Assembly: GCA_014529385.2 (NCBI GenBank)
Contig: CM043950.1
Span: forward strand, 151,468,945 to 151,532,944
Direction of reading: 5' to 3'
DNA: 64,000 nucleotides
Source: Adiantum capillus-veneris
Taxonomy: Eukaryota; Streptophyta; Polypodiopsida; Polypodiales; Pteridaceae
Part shown: piece after piece, positions 44,922 through 56,907 of the stretch
Layout of the letters: each line of letters opens with the position of its first letter
How positions within the stretch are numbered: position 1 is the stretch's first letter
The notes under the pieces: generated by a model
The model's input: the letters and a program-made list of their open reading frames with translations, nothing else
Told to the model about the DNA's origin: nothing
Databases searched by the model: none
Made by a program: the position numbers and the translations under genes

Positions 44922-45360
44922 GTGGTATCAGAGCGAAGGTTCCATTCACCTGGCGTAATCATGTGAACAAGAAGACTCGATTTCGTCAATCAAGAAGCTA
45001 TGGTTGCAAAAGCCGAGGTACATTTAGAAATTTTGATGCAAATTTTCATTAAGCAATTGTAGAATTCAAGCAAGGATCAAGGAAATCTATATCGACCACA
45101 ATTCAAACATCGGCAAAGCTTTGAAATCTTGCCATGAAGATTCGAAGGTCGAAGAAAAGAGAGTAGGGGTTGAAGAGGTCAAGAAGACCTTGATAAGATC
45201 TGGGAGCGGAGCTTGGGAGAAAAGATTGTAACCAATCAAGCGACTCAAGATTGAGTTGTCGGAAAGTTCACATTGGGAACGACCTCTTGAGCAGAGTGCG
45301 AATGAGATGCTAGAGGAGGAGCTGTCAAAGTAGAGCTAGTGGGAGGGTCACCAGCCGGTG
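44922..45360 (+). other. Element Z PBS and truncated leader
   Basis: GTGGTATCAGAGCGAAGG at 44922 is the primer site. The following approximately 430 bp could encode the start of a Gag (ATGGTTGCAAAAGCCGAGG near 45000) but has stops within 25 codons, and no pol follows. Confidence 0.55.
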
Positions 45361-45474
45361 CGTCTAATTCTTCAAATAGCTCTTGTCTTTGTCATCCCGC
45401 CTTGCGCACCGGTGCACTACCATCAAACAAAGACAAATGGGGAATCTCCTCAAGCGAGGGGTGAGTGGTGCTCT

Positions 45475-45665
45475 CATACCTTCAAGCGCTTTTTTGAGGA
45501 TGCCAAAGCCCTTCGTTCTCCACGTGCTCCAAAGCAATGCACCTCAAGCTAGGGATTTCCCTTTTGCACTTGGCACAAGGACAAGGGACTTTGTCCTTGA
45601 GCCACTGATAACATGCATGGACAATTGGAGGGCCACGATCATCCCAATTGACGTCTTGCACATGC
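45475..45665 (-). pseudogene. CACTA transposase N-terminal (Transpos_assoc) remnant
   Basis: The minus frame reads ACYQWLKDKVPCPCAKCKRE then CIALEHVENEGLW. The CPCxKC...LEHxxxxG pattern is the Transpos_assoc zinc region at the start of Tnp2 transposases, similar to CPCNQCK...LQHVCEFG in CACTA-1 but clearly different, so it comes from another CACTA family. Nothing of the Tnp2 core follows to the left. Confidence 0.5.
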
Positions 45666-46200
45666 AAAAAATAGAGATTATAATTCAAAAAATTATATTT
45701 ATCCATGTGTATCCTAAAAAATACCAATAAAAAAAGAGAAATGACTAAAAATTTAAAGAGAATAAAGTGCAATGAGTGCTACAATTTTTTAAAAATAAAG
45801 TGCACTCAGTACTTTTACTAAATGGTTTAATTTTTAATCGCATATGATAAAAAAGTATTTACAAGTGCATATAAAAAATATCTAAAAGTCCTACAAATAA
45901 ACATATGCTAATTATTAAGTACATGTTAGTATCAAATATTCAATAGGAAAAATTAGTCAAAAGAAAAGAATCATAAAAAAATCAAAAGGCTAAAAATGAC
46001 ATTATGTCTATTTAAGGATAGAGGGGAGTGGTTGGTATCCCCCCCCCCCCCCCTTTGCTACCTCAAATATATGTTTATCCGTTTTAAAAGGAGGTACACA
46101 AAAATAGACATGGTAATAGACACGGCCACAGATGCGGTAATATCCGCGATAATTGGTGCCTAAAAAAGAAAGAAGGGCAGAGTATGCCGTGTATTTGCGG
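45666..46200. other. AT-rich gap with poly-C run
   Basis: No gene seen. A run of about 17 C lies at 46039-46055. At 46105-46165 GCGGTAATATCCGCGATAA resembles the GCGGTAATA units of 60.3 kb. Confidence 0.45.
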
Positions 46201-46290
46201 CGTACTCGATTTGGTGCACTTGAGAAAGCATAAAAAGTTCTTAAGGAGTCTGTTGTTGCCTTTTTGAATGCATTACATTAGGGAATTGTG
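46201..46290 (+). pseudogene. PPR repeat scrap
   Basis: GGTGCACTTGAGAAAGC followed by AAAAAGTTCTTAAGGAGTC is homologous to the PPR unit at 60790-60840 and 61700-61735 (GALEKAQKVLEE). Only one repeat is left. Confidence 0.55.
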
Positions 46291-47090
46291 GAGGTCACTT
46301 GGATGCCTTATTCTCGGGGGGTGCACTATGTGATCATGTTATTGTATAACGTGAGTTCAAAAAGAGGGGTTTTAAAATGTAAAAATATTGGGCAATTTAA
46401 CAGAGATACATCAAAATAAGGGGCTTTTATGTTCAATTTTGGAAAAAATATTAAAATAAGGGGTCATTTTATTAGTTTAGACATGTTCAAAGAGAGGTTT
46501 TTTTAATATCCCACGAATGCACGTTATATAGGGGGATACTAAATGGTGAGCCCCCCAAGGCCTTATTAAGGAGAGAAAAAAGGATTCCTCCAATTGTTCA
46601 TATACTTCCATCTCTATTCTTTCTTTCAGACCTTGATGTTCTCTTAATTTCTTTTTTCTTTTTGAAGAAGTAGAACAATATCAATAGAGGTAGATCAAGT
46701 TCTCATACGTTCTAAATTCTCTTCAATTGTTAGACTAGGTAGCCTTTTACATTTTTTTGTTGCAATTGCAGATGTCTATCCGTCATCATATGAGGAATGG
46801 AAGCTAGTGGAGTGTATTATAGGTCTCATCTTTGTATTCCACTCTGACATTGGTGTTTTACAGTATGATGGAAGAACTAGCAAGTGTCTTTCAGATGAGG
46901 AAATTTTCTTATACGAGAATTTCGACCATATCAACCAAAAAAATAAAAAAGGTATTGGTTAAACTCCCTCTCCCTACCAATTGGAGCTGTATTGACTGGC
47001 GGCGGGCCCCAGACACCACAGTGTGTGAAACTCCCATAAGATAACTATTTAGGGATGTTGAGCTTTATATAGAAATATTGTATATAGGTC
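46291..47090. other. Gap with a possible small intron-containing frame
   Basis: Mostly AT-rich. Near 46770-46960 an AG-preceded frame reads SSYEEWKLVECIIGLIFVFH and LQYDGRTSKCLSDEEIFLYE, which I do not recognise. Otherwise nothing. Confidence 0.3.
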
Positions 47091-47097
47091 TCCTTCT

Positions 47098-47487
47098 TTG
47101 ATCTCTCATCTCGGTTTTTCTCCCTCTTCAACAAGGGATGTGAAGAGGTCCATACGCTGTCCTTTAAGTTCGCTTGTGGTACTATTTCACACCTTCCACA
47201 TACATGTTGCAAAGATAATGCTGGTATGTAAATCTCTAGACGCTTGCTTCTGTGACAAGTTGCTTGATAGAAGGTGGTATGTTAAAGAGGTGGATGACAT
47301 ACATTATAGGGTTGCACTGGACACTTTGGTGGCCAAGAACATGATCGGCAAACAATCCCTTCTCATCTCCTTATGGTATAAGCACTCTCAAATTGTTTCA
47401 AGCTACTCTAAAATTATTCCTATTGATCAAAAGTTGGCAAGCTTGGAGAACAATGGTGCCATAGATGTAAAGGTATTTGACAAATAG
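47098..47487 (+). CDS. Unrecognised 129-codon frame
   Basis: An open frame with RRWYVKEVDDIHYRVALDT and a hydrophobic LLISLWYKH stretch. There is no known domain, no clear upstream promoter and no homologue elsewhere in the window. It could be a transposon scrap or chance. Confidence 0.2.
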   Translation: MISHLGFSPSSTRDVKRSIRCPLSSLVVLFHTFHIHVAKIMLVCKSLDACFCDKLLDRRWYVKEVDDIHYRVALDTLVAKNMIGKQSLLISLWYKHSQIVSSYSKIIPIDQKLASLENNGAIDVKVFDK

Positions 47488-47489
47488 CT

Positions 47490-48527
47490 TAACCTTGTAA
47501 AATTGTTCATAATAAGAGAGCAATGCAACCTTATCCCAACTTTGGCACGACATAGTGGACGAGACTGCAGAGAACGAGCCCTTGAAGTTCTACTTCTTCA
47601 TAGGTAGACACAAAGTAATAGAATGAAGGAAAAAAGAGATTGTCTGTATAGAACTAGTTGGTCGAGTCCAAATTGTGCCAATGTAACTTGAATGAACTCC
47701 ATTGGGTGTAACTTCTTCTTTCCTTGAAGGGTGTGTGCAAGAATAGGTGTACCCATTAGGAAAAATAAGGACTCTCCTTGGGCCTTTTTGATTAGTGAAG
47801 TCTTAAGGGAGAACCAATGAGAGGGCTCTTGGGATATCACCTAGAGGGGGAGGAATGGTAGGGGTGCAGCCTAATTGTGTCCCTCTTCAATGCTTGGTTC
47901 TTAGAGAGTGGGGGGAGGGAGACTGGGGAGGGGGGGTGTAAAAAGGGGGAAAGAGGTGTCATAAAAGACGAAGGGACCCCCCAAAAGAAAAAATACGGAG
48001 GCTTAAAAACCCTAAAAAATGAAAAAAAAATTAAGGTGTCAAAATTGACTCATTTGCCTCCAAAACTGCCCCAAAACATATACTAACTTCAAAAAGTCAA
48101 ATTCCCCCTCCCCAAAATCCACTTTTCTCTCCCTCTATCACTAATTTTCTCTCCCACACTCTCCCTCTTCTCCCTCCTCCCATTCTCTCTCTACAGTGAA
48201 GGCAGCCATAGCCAAAATCTTTCCACCACTCTCTTCCTCTCTCCATAGCTCCCCCTTCTCTCACACCTCCATCAACTCTCTATAGTCCCATACCCCATAG
48301 CCCACAACTCACCAATATCCTCTCTACCTCTCACTCCTCCGCTCTTTCTCTATCTCTACTATCAAAGCCACCATAGCCACCATAGGCAGCTCACCTCACC
48401 CTCCCCTCAGCTCCTCATTCTCTCTCCATAATACCCACACATAATAGCCCACAGCCTTGCCCACTTCTCTCCCTCACCTTCCTCCCACCCATTCCCAATC
48501 CCTTCCTAAGCTCAACTTCTTGAGCAT
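47490..48527. other. Non-coding; pyrimidine-rich 48120-48520
   Basis: A 400-bp stretch made largely of CTCTC/TCCCTC with GCCATAGCC units lies upstream of the next gene, as in plant 5' leaders. No other feature seen. Confidence 0.45.
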
Positions 48528-50165
48528 GTCCACCACTACTAACACGCATAGACGGCCAAAGCCAGAGATACAGGAGATTGTGTTGGACAACACAAAAAAT
48601 CCAGAGGGGGGATGGATATTTTATTAAAGATTTTGAAAATTTCTAGGGTTCTGTACTTGAGTTTTAAGGTGTTGTGTAATTTTATTTTTAAAACACATAT
48701 TTTTTATTTTTTTGAGATGGAATATGTCTATAAAAGGGGGACCACCTCCTCATTTTACCATTTTCATCCCAGCATTGCAGTAAGACCCAGCATACCCAAT
48801 TATGCAAAGAGAAATCATGACTGCAACTAGTGCTTCAGATGCATTCCTTAGTGAGGTTGGGCATGCAAATCGCCCTGAGCTTCATGCATTTTCACAACCC
48901 AACCCGATTTGGAAACTACGTTGACCCTCCACTCTCAGTCTCTTGAGCACATCACTTCATACATTTCCACGTGCATGGGGAGATGCATTGTTGAGATACC
49001 AAACCCACAAGGGAAATGGGTTCCTGAGGGCCATCTGCACCACATCTACAAAGGGGACATGCCATTTCATCAGCGGCTTACACGCTTTGCCACCATAGCA
49101 CAACCCGTCGGATAATATGTGCGGCTTGAAGCTGATGATGTGTGAGCAATGTGTAAGGGGAATATCGGAAACACATTTTTCTCTATCCAATCCATAATGA
49201 TCTTCCTCCTTCACGAGTGCCCAGCAGGCCCTGATGTAGTGCTACCACACTTGCAGATCGGTGGGGTCCTAGCGGATGTGAAGGACCCCAAGCCCGTGCC
49301 CATTGACACATCCGCAGAGGAGAGGACGCTTGCCTTAACGTACCCTGTAGGGATACAAGGCCTCTTGGAGGCCTCTCCATCTATCGGTTCATCCTCGGGG
49401 CCGCCAGAAGGAACCAGCACTCGGGATGCCATCCTTGAGGTAGAGATTACCCGTTTCTCCTCCATTGTGGTGGGTGGGAAGGAGTTTGTGTTTTTACATG
49501 ATCTGGAGAAATACTTTGAGCTTTGCATGGATGAGTGTTTCGCCATCATCGATGCCCATGGCAAGCTTGAGGTTGATACCACCACCTCCCATGACGATGA
49601 TCTCCTACTGCCCATGGGGAATACTGTGGCGGACAAAGTGGCGATCGCACAAGCCGAGGTGGTAGTGGCCGATCAGGCCAAGGGCTTTGAGGAGGAGTTT
49701 GTGGTTGTGCAATCCATGTGTTTGGCTAAACCCACAAGAGTGGATTCACCATCACCTGCTACAACACCTGTTTTTCTTGATCCAAAGGGGAAGTCAAGTG
49801 TGGATCTTTACTTGCACCCAATGCTGATGAGGAGGATCATAGACAAGAGGTATAGATGCTCACTTAAATTTGATTGTTATAATTGATTTTGTTAATGTTA
49901 TAACTAATTTTTTATTATATTTCTCACAAATCCTATGTTTTGCAGGATGTTTTGGAGGTTGACGCCTAGGCGCAATGGTCAGGGGGGAGGAGGACGACGT
50001 TTGGACCTCAAGCAGCACTTGCTCACTACCTCGGCACACTTCCGACTGGTAACATGGTTTTTGTGAATGCCGACTACTCCCCCAATGGATGCTACAACAT
50101 TTTTGCCCTCCGTTCACTCTCCAAGGCCTTGTGCCTAACAACCCTTGCCCAATTGGCCAACCTTG
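48528..50165 (+). pseudogene. Unrecognised plus-strand gene, 5' part, split by Copia-2
   Basis: ATG 48528 opens a short exon-like frame. A second stretch in one frame from 48909 to 49886 (with TAA 49113 and TGA 49140) encodes VEIPNPQGKWVPEGHLHHIY, HECPAGPDVVLPHLQIGG and an acidic FLHDLEKYFELCMDECFAII. A GT...AG pair (about 49855/49945) suggests an intron, after which AALAHYLGTLPTGNMVFVN and a leucine-rich segment lead to the Copia-2 site at 50165. The frame resumes at 55639. No known family; could be a retroelement gene or a host gene. Confidence 0.4.
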
Positions 50166-50308
50166 TGTTGAGATGTAGAGAGAAAAAGAGAGAGACGAGA
50201 CAAGAGACACACCGTATACGCTCCCAAAGACAGATTCATATTGAGGAAAAGATACAAATATATAGGTGAGACCAAGTTCAGTAGAGTGAGCCATATATAG
50301 CTCCAACA
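50166..50308 (-). repeat. Copia-2 3' LTR
   Basis: Adjacent to the polypurine tract CCCCCACTCAAAC, so it is the 3' LTR of the minus-strand element. Confidence 0.93.
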
Positions 50309-50555
50309 CCCCCACTCAAACAAAGGTCTCTAGCTTTGGATGAAAAAACCCTTGGGGAGTTCAAGGGAAAAACCCAAGCCCCTATACAATGTGAAATATG
50401 AACCAGCGGTGATGATGTGAAAGTGAATTGTGCATCTATGTACAAATATTCAAGTGACTTGGATATCACAAGGTGCAAATGTGGAGTGTGCATAGTGCAT
50501 GGTACCTAAAAGATTAAAATGTCATATGTACAAAGCTATTACAATAGCAAAGAAG

Positions 50556-53500
50556 CTAATCTAGAAAGAGTGAGGCCGAAGCAACTCCAAGCTCCGAGCG
50601 CAAGAGGATGAAATGTGACTCATTGAGGCCTTTGGTCAAAATATCTGCAATCATCTGGTCACTTGGACAGTGTTCAACCATTATGGTTCCTTTGCGTACT
50701 TCATACTTGACATAATGATAATGGACAGCAATGTGCTTTGACTTATTATGCTGAACATAGTCTTTTGCAAGACTAATAGCACTTTGGTTGTCACACCGCA
50801 AGGGTGTGCTAGAAAGAGGAGAGTGACCAATATCAACCAGCATTTGTCGAAGTCAAATCAACTCACGAGCTGCAAGTGATGCCGCAACATATTCTGACTC
50901 AGTCGGAGAAACTGCAACACAACGTTGTTTCTTACTGGTCCACGAAACAAGACAACCATTTATAAAGAAGCAATTTCCACTAGTAGATCGCATAGATAAA
51001 TGTGAGCTTGCCCAGTCTACATCTGTGTAACCCAAAAGAGAAAGAGATTGCATAGAATCCGATGTGAGTTGTCGTCGATAGACCAAACCAAAATCTGTAG
51101 TGCCTTTCAAGTATTTCAATACACGCTTTGCAGCAGACCAATGCTTAAGAGAAGTACATGCAAGATGTTGTCCAAGATAATTAACAGCAAACAGAATATC
51201 AGGACGAGTGTTCATGCCAACAAACTGAAGACATCCAATCAAGTTAGCATAAGGTTGATTTGTGACAAGTTGACCTCCATTGTCAGAAGTATTCTTCGTA
51301 GAGCTCGCAAGACAAGGTGTATTGGCTGAATGTGCAGATTCCATACCAAATTTTTGAATAGTATCTGCAATAAACTTTGATTGTCGAAGGAATAAAATAA
51401 CTTTTGTACGGTTCCGCTGGATTTGAATGCCAAGACAAGAGTGAATCTCTCCAAGATCCACCATATCGAATGCAGAAGACAATAACTTTTTCACTTGCTG
51501 AAGAAATCCCAAATCATTGGAAACAAGGATGGTATCATCCATATAAAGAGCAAGAATCACAAAACTGCTACCTTGGCGTTTTATGTATAAGTTGGGGTCT
51601 AACGAGCAAGAGATGAATCCTTTAGAGGTGAGAAAAAGATCAAATTTTGTATATCAAGCTCGCGAAGCTTGTTTGAGACCATATAGTGCCTTATGGAGTT
51701 GAGCAACAAGGTCTTCTTTACCTGGAATAACAAACCCTTCTAGTTGTTCCATATAAATTTCCTCTTTCAAGTCACCATTAAGAAAAGCAGTTCGCATATC
51801 CATTTGATGAGCTTCTAAATCAAATTGAACAGCAAATGCCAATAAAACTCGAACACTTGTAATGCAAACAACTGGTGAAAAAGTCTCTTGATAATCAACA
51901 CCAGCTACTTGGGAGTAACCTTTTGCAACTAAACGCGCCTTGAACTTGTCAAAACATCCATCTTCTTTTACTTTTGTCTTATACACCCACTTACATTTAA
52001 TAGCTGTACGACCAGGAGGTAATTCAGTTAGTATCCATGTACCTTTAGAGATAAGAGAATCGTACTCTGCTTCCATAGCCTCTTGCCATTGATCCTTTTG
52101 TGGTGAAGAGATAGCTTCATCATAAGTAATGGGATCTTCAGAAGTAGAAAAAGAATTATCAGCAATATCGTCATCATAAACATGACATCAGCCTGGTTCA
52201 AAATCAATAGGCAGATCAACAAAAATATCAATATCATCATTGGCAACATTTGGAATGGATGGTTGTGAAGAGGGAAGTTTCTCTATAGGAAGAGTTTCAT
52301 CTTCTGAAAGAAATGGAAAAGCCTGAAGCAATGATTTAGTATCATCCGAATCATCCATGCACCATGAGCCTCCCATAAGCTGTTCATTAAAAGTAGCATC
52401 ACGATTCACAATTACTTTCTTGGAGGAAGGGTCATAGAATTCGTAGCCTTTGGAAGTGTCAGAATATCCAATAAAAATAACTTTAAGACCAGGAAAATCA
52501 AGCTTTGTTCGTGTTTCTTTGAGAACATGAATATAAGCAATACATCCAAAGGTTCGAAAATGAGATATAGAAGGAATGTCACCTATCCATGCTGTGATGG
52601 GTATCTTACCAGAGGGTGCAGTAGTAGGAAGATGATTCTGAATAAATGCTGCTGTCAAAGTAGCTTCAGCCCAGAAAACACGAGATAAGCCAGAATGAAT
52701 CAGCATACATCTTACAACATTGAGAATAGTGCGATTCTTTCGTTCAGCAATACCATTTTGTTGAGGCAAATATGGAATAGTGTGTTGATGATGAATTCCA
52801 CTGTCAGCACAGTAACTCACAAACTCTCGAGAAACATATTCGCCTCCATTGTCACTACGAAGCTTCTTAAGGCGACGACCAGTTTGAAGTTCCGCAGCCT
52901 TGTGGAATTTTTTGAAAACAGATAAGGCTTCAGATTTTTGTCTAAGTAGAAATACAGTCGGATACCTTGAGAAATCATCAATGAAAGTAATGAAGTAGCG
53001 ATATTGTGATCTCAAAGAAGGTAGAGGTCCACATATATCAGTATGAACAAGATCCAATATGTCATGAGAATGAGTTGTATTTAAAAGAGGAAAGGGTTTA
53101 CGATTGTGTTTCCCAAGAGCACAAAATTCACAAATTCCCATATGGGGATGGGCTTTAAGATCCATGTCATGAACAAGATCACGACGTTGAAGATCAAGGA
53201 GTTTTGAGAAATCAGCATGAACAAAACGGTGATGCCATAATTTGCAATCATGATCACCTTGAGCAGTGAAAATATTTTCTACAGCATCGTTGAGAGAGTT
53301 CAAACAAATTACCGTTTCGAGGAGCAGTGGCTATAGTCTGTCCATCTTTCTCAATTCGGCATTTGGTATGATCAAATCCAACAAACACACCAAGATCAAC
53401 AAGTCTAGCAACTGAAAGAAGATTACGTTGAATATCTGGTATATGTAATACTCCTCGCAAAATTCGAGTGGAAGAAGATAAGGTACCAAGATATAAGTCT

Positions 53501-53640
53501 CCAATACCCTTTACTTGACAAGTAGTATCATCAGCAAGATAAACAACACGTTGAACTCGCAGTGGATGATAGTATGGAGCCACTTAGACTGATATGTCAT
53601 ATTTCCTGTAGCACCAGAATCGACAATAAAAAGTGATCCA
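50556..53640 (-). pseudogene. Copia-2 Pol
   Basis: Protease FIVDSGATGNM near 53620, integrase with VHTDICGP, RSDNGGEY and NGIAERKNRT, RT with LYMDDTIL (YMDD, versus YVDD in Copia-1), RNase H to TAG near 50556. Breaks: a one-base deletion near 53570, a two-base deletion near 53297, TGA at about 52188, TGA at 51654, and TGA at 50851 (each Trp or Ser codon in the other copy). The integrase is uninterrupted over about 370 codons. Confidence 0.9.
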
Positions 53641-54721
53641 TCACGTACATGAAGTATTCTGTCTGGAGCAACTGAACATAGGACGTAGCTTGTTTCTGGT
53701 ACAATGTTGTTTTGATGTTCAGTAGCATATGCTCTATTCCGATCTGTGTCGAATCGATGCTTATAGCACATATGAGTGGGATGATTAGATCGTCCACAAT
53801 ATTCACAAGAAGAACAAGAAGAGTCTCTAGATAAACGTGGTTGTTTTGTGGTAATATTGTGTTCTTCATCATATTGACGTGCCCAACAATCATCTTCAGT
53901 ATGGCCATTTCTGTTGCAGTAAGAACATTGCTTATTAGGAAATTTGAGATGAGAGAAAATATTACCACAACGGCCACCTCTGCGGTTTCCTCGTTGAAAT
54001 GGACACCTTCGAGCATAAAAAGCACGTTCCATCTGTTGTGACTCATAGTTGTATCGTGACTAGCATTTCGACATTCTTGACGTTGAGAGTATTCAATTAA
54101 AGACATGCAAGCTTGGTCGAAATCAAGACCATCTTTATTAGAGAGAATAGTAACAATGTTATCATAAGAAGAGTCCTTCACCGTATCAAGGAGAAGTGTA
54201 ATCAGTTGCTTTTGTGGAACAGGATCACCGGCAGCAGCAAGTTGATTAATAATAGATTTGAAAGATTCAATATGTCCCGTCATGGCCGTACCAACTTCAT
54301 ATTGTAACTTGTTAAGAAACCCTCTCAAATAAAGTATTTCTGTAACAGATTTCTTCTGCAAGTTTGCAATAAGGTACTTCCATACGTCATGGGAAGTAGG
54401 CAATTCATACATATCAAGCAAAAGGGAATCAGTAAGAGCAAAAATAATATACCGACGATCTGCTTTATCACGTCGTTGCCAATCCGTATAGGCAACATTC
54501 CAATCTTCAAATATAGGTGCTTCAGTGATAAGCACGTTATCATTATCCGTATCACCAGGTTGAGGCGGACAAACACGATTTCCAAGAACAACATCGGAGA
54601 GTTCATCGCCTTCAAGAATTAACAACATCTTTGCTTTCCAGCCTAGAAATCCTTGACCTTGGAAAGGAGGAACAGAACGCTGGCCAGAAGGAAAGCCGTT
54701 GACGAGAATATTCATAGCCAT
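53641..54721 (-). pseudogene. Copia-2 Gag
   Basis: Starts MAMNILVNGFPSGQ at 54721. Capsid and both zinc motifs (CSYCNRNGHTEDDCW and CEYCGRSNHPTHMC) are present, but a 19-bp deletion near 54045, bounded by TGA microhomology when compared with Copia-1, shifts the frame before the zinc knuckle. The CGA codon that became TGA in Copia-1 is intact. Confidence 0.88.
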
Positions 54722-55490
54722 ATCTTGTTGCGAGAAGACGTATAAGATAAGATCGCAGAATCTGCACACCATATATGGTGAAGGCCACAATTGAGAATGA
54801 GAGAGATATGAGTACTGTGTTCTCTCAATGAGAAACGTAAGAAGGATGCTCAAGGAACGTCCAAAGATGTGAGAGACGTCACCCAAAAAAAAAGTAGCGT
54901 AAAGGAGACGTTAATAATAAACGAGTCCTCAAAATAGAGTGGCGTGAAACGCAAGATTGACGGCCACAATACGAATAGCAAAAAGCTAAATCTTCTCGAA
55001 AAAGTTAATGCCAAAAAAAGAAAAACAATCGCGGACGCTTCACGAAGAAGTAGGACGAAGAAAGCTGCGTCAAGCTCAATTGTAGTAAAAACAGCATAAC
55101 TTTCTGCAGCGAACTCCGATTGACGCAAACCTACAACTCAAATCGAAGAGCTCGAGGAGACGAACAAGTTTTGGATGAAAAGTGCCATTGTGCTACGCTC
55201 CATTGCGCTTTTCCCGTTTTTCCAAATGTTGAGCAGAACAGCAAGAAAAATTGAGATGAAGTTCAGGGTGTCATTAACAAGAAAACGTAATCAACGATTA
55301 GATTGATTAGAAATAAACGCCACATAAAACACTAATCATATTCTTCTTAACACAAAACAACCACAGTTAACAAGAATCAACGCTCAAAAATAAAATTTGT
55401 AACAATTTTGAATCTTACATACGAATCGCATACACATATTGTTGTCACCATGAATTGAATCGACGCATGATCGTTACCGCTCTGATACCA

Positions 55491-55633
55491 TGTTGAGATG
55501 TAGAGAGAAAGAGAGAGAGACAAGACAAGAGACACACCATATACGCTCCCAAAGACTGATTCATATTGAGGACAAGATACAAATATATAGGTGAGACCAA
55601 GTTCAGTAGAGTGAGCCATATATAGCTCCAACA
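55491..55633 (-). repeat. Copia-2 5' LTR
   Basis: Followed on the minus strand by the perfect primer site TGGTATCAGAGCGGTAAC. Confidence 0.93.
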
Positions 55634-55638
55634 CCTTG

Positions 55639-55802
55639 TAGTGCTTGTAAAGAAATATTTTGCAATATCCACTTTCGGTGTCAACTTTCACGGGCTCCTC
55701 ATCGCCCATGTCGCCATGAACCAAGATGTAGGGGTTAATGACACCCAAGAAATTACAACCACTTTGCTTAACAGGGAGCCACCCCAAAACGCCAAGCGCT
55801 AG
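55639..55802 (+). pseudogene. Unrecognised plus-strand gene, 3' part
   Basis: When Copia-2 and one CCTTG are removed, the frame of 50036-50165 runs on as VLVKKYFAISTFGVNFHGLL and ends at TAG 55800-55802. The exact in-frame join shows that Copia-2 landed in an exon or in an open frame. Confidence 0.5.
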
Positions 55803-56009
55803 CTAGAAAATTGTAATTCGAAAGATCCTAAAGCAAAAGCCAGATATCATGTAAAGCGTTGATTTTCTTAATGAATCTACTTTTTCGTGTTTATGACTCT
55901 CTCTTACTTGCAAGCTTTTGAATTTGTTATATGTTTGGCTTCTAATGTGTTTATGAGAAGCACCCGTGTTTAGTGAATCATGCAGTTTTTGATGCATGCT
56001 AGGTTGGAA

Positions 56010-56250
56010 AGCATGTTGGCCAACCAACATGCATTAAATCATGGAGAAAGTTATTGATATGCCTACAAAAGGGCTTGGGAGGCCCCAAAATGGGCTGCCA
56101 CAAGGGCGTACATCTGGGTCTTCCATAAGCATATGGAAGGGGCAAATGCGCGCCCTTATGGCAGCCCATTTTGGAGCATCTCAAGCCCTTTAAAAGGCTT
56201 ATCAATACCTTTCCCCATGAATTAAGACAAAATGGCTAACCAACATTCAC
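56010..56250. repeat. Foldback element FB1
   Basis: Arms of about 110-120 bp around a centre near 56130. Left arm includes GGGCTTGGGAGGCCCCAAAA and TGGGCTGCCACAAGGGCG; the right arm carries the complement (CGCGCCCTTATGGCAGCCCA ... CTCAAGCCC). It is the same family as FB2 370 bp away. It may be a MITE-like element or a hairpin RNA precursor. Confidence 0.7.
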
Positions 56251-56421
56251 TCCAACCATAGATCCTTTCATAACCAAGCTGTTGTACAAGCCCAGATAAA
56301 TTTTAGTTGCAAAACAAAAACTAATTACATGTATGCTTCAAAAAATCTATGCTACATTGACTTAGTGGGGCATGCACTTCCTGATGCATCTAGGCTATTT
56401 GAAGCATTGAAGCCAAGGAAA

Positions 56422-56622
56422 TATCCTGAATGCAAGGCAAAACATCCTGGAAAGCTTTGGAAAGACCTTGGCAGGCCCTAAAAATGGCTGCCACAAGGGC
56501 GCGCATTTGGTCCCTTCATCGGCCTGTGGAAGCACCAAATGCGCGCCCTTGTGGTAGCCATTTTGGGGGCATTACAAACCCTTTCCAAGGCTTTCCAGAA
56601 ACATTTACCATGCATTCAAGAT
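56422..56622. repeat. Foldback element FB2
   Basis: Arms of about 90 bp: left TGGCTGCCACAAGGGCGCGC with ATTTGGT, right ACCAAATGCGCGCCCTTGTGG, loop of about 22 bp. The inner arm is perfectly paired over at least 20 bp and matches FB1. Confidence 0.75.
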
Positions 56623-56907
56623 ATTTGGTGCATCAGTGCTTCACATAGCTTGGATGTGTCAGGAACTGCATGCTTGACTTAGCCAAGGTGCTTAATGTAG
56701 GCAACTTTTCCCAATGCCAAGCTTTAAGCTACATACATACAAAAGAAGGTAGACAAAACATGGACCAGTGCTACATTTCATGGTACACAATTAAAGCAAT
56801 ACAATGCACAAAGAGTGGAGTATACAATCAAAAGACGCTTATATTCAAATTCTTCCCAATCTTGGAAGTTGCGTAATTACAAAAATGGTTTGATGACTAA
56901 TTACAAG

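Larger units (their letters stand above)
50166..55633 (-). mobile_element. Copia-2, full-length Ty1/copia element
   Basis: Same family as Copia-1 in the opposite orientation. LTRs 50166-50308 and 55491-55633 are 143 bp each and differ at about five sites; the target duplication is CCTTG (50161-50165 and 55634-55638). PBS (TGGTATCAGAGC, minus) at 55479-55490 and polypurine tract at 50309-50321. At least three indels and three TGA stops break the reading frame. Its higher LTR divergence suggests it is older than Copia-1, within the limits of 143 bp. Confidence 0.95.

Noticed and set aside
45482-45772. Whole 96-codon minus frame as a gene
   Set aside because: Only the last 55 residues have a recognisable zinc pattern; the start is a hydrophobic AT-rich translation.
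46039-46055. Poly-C run as a functional signal
   Set aside because: A homopolymer in an AT-rich gap with nothing around it; may even be a sequencing artefact.
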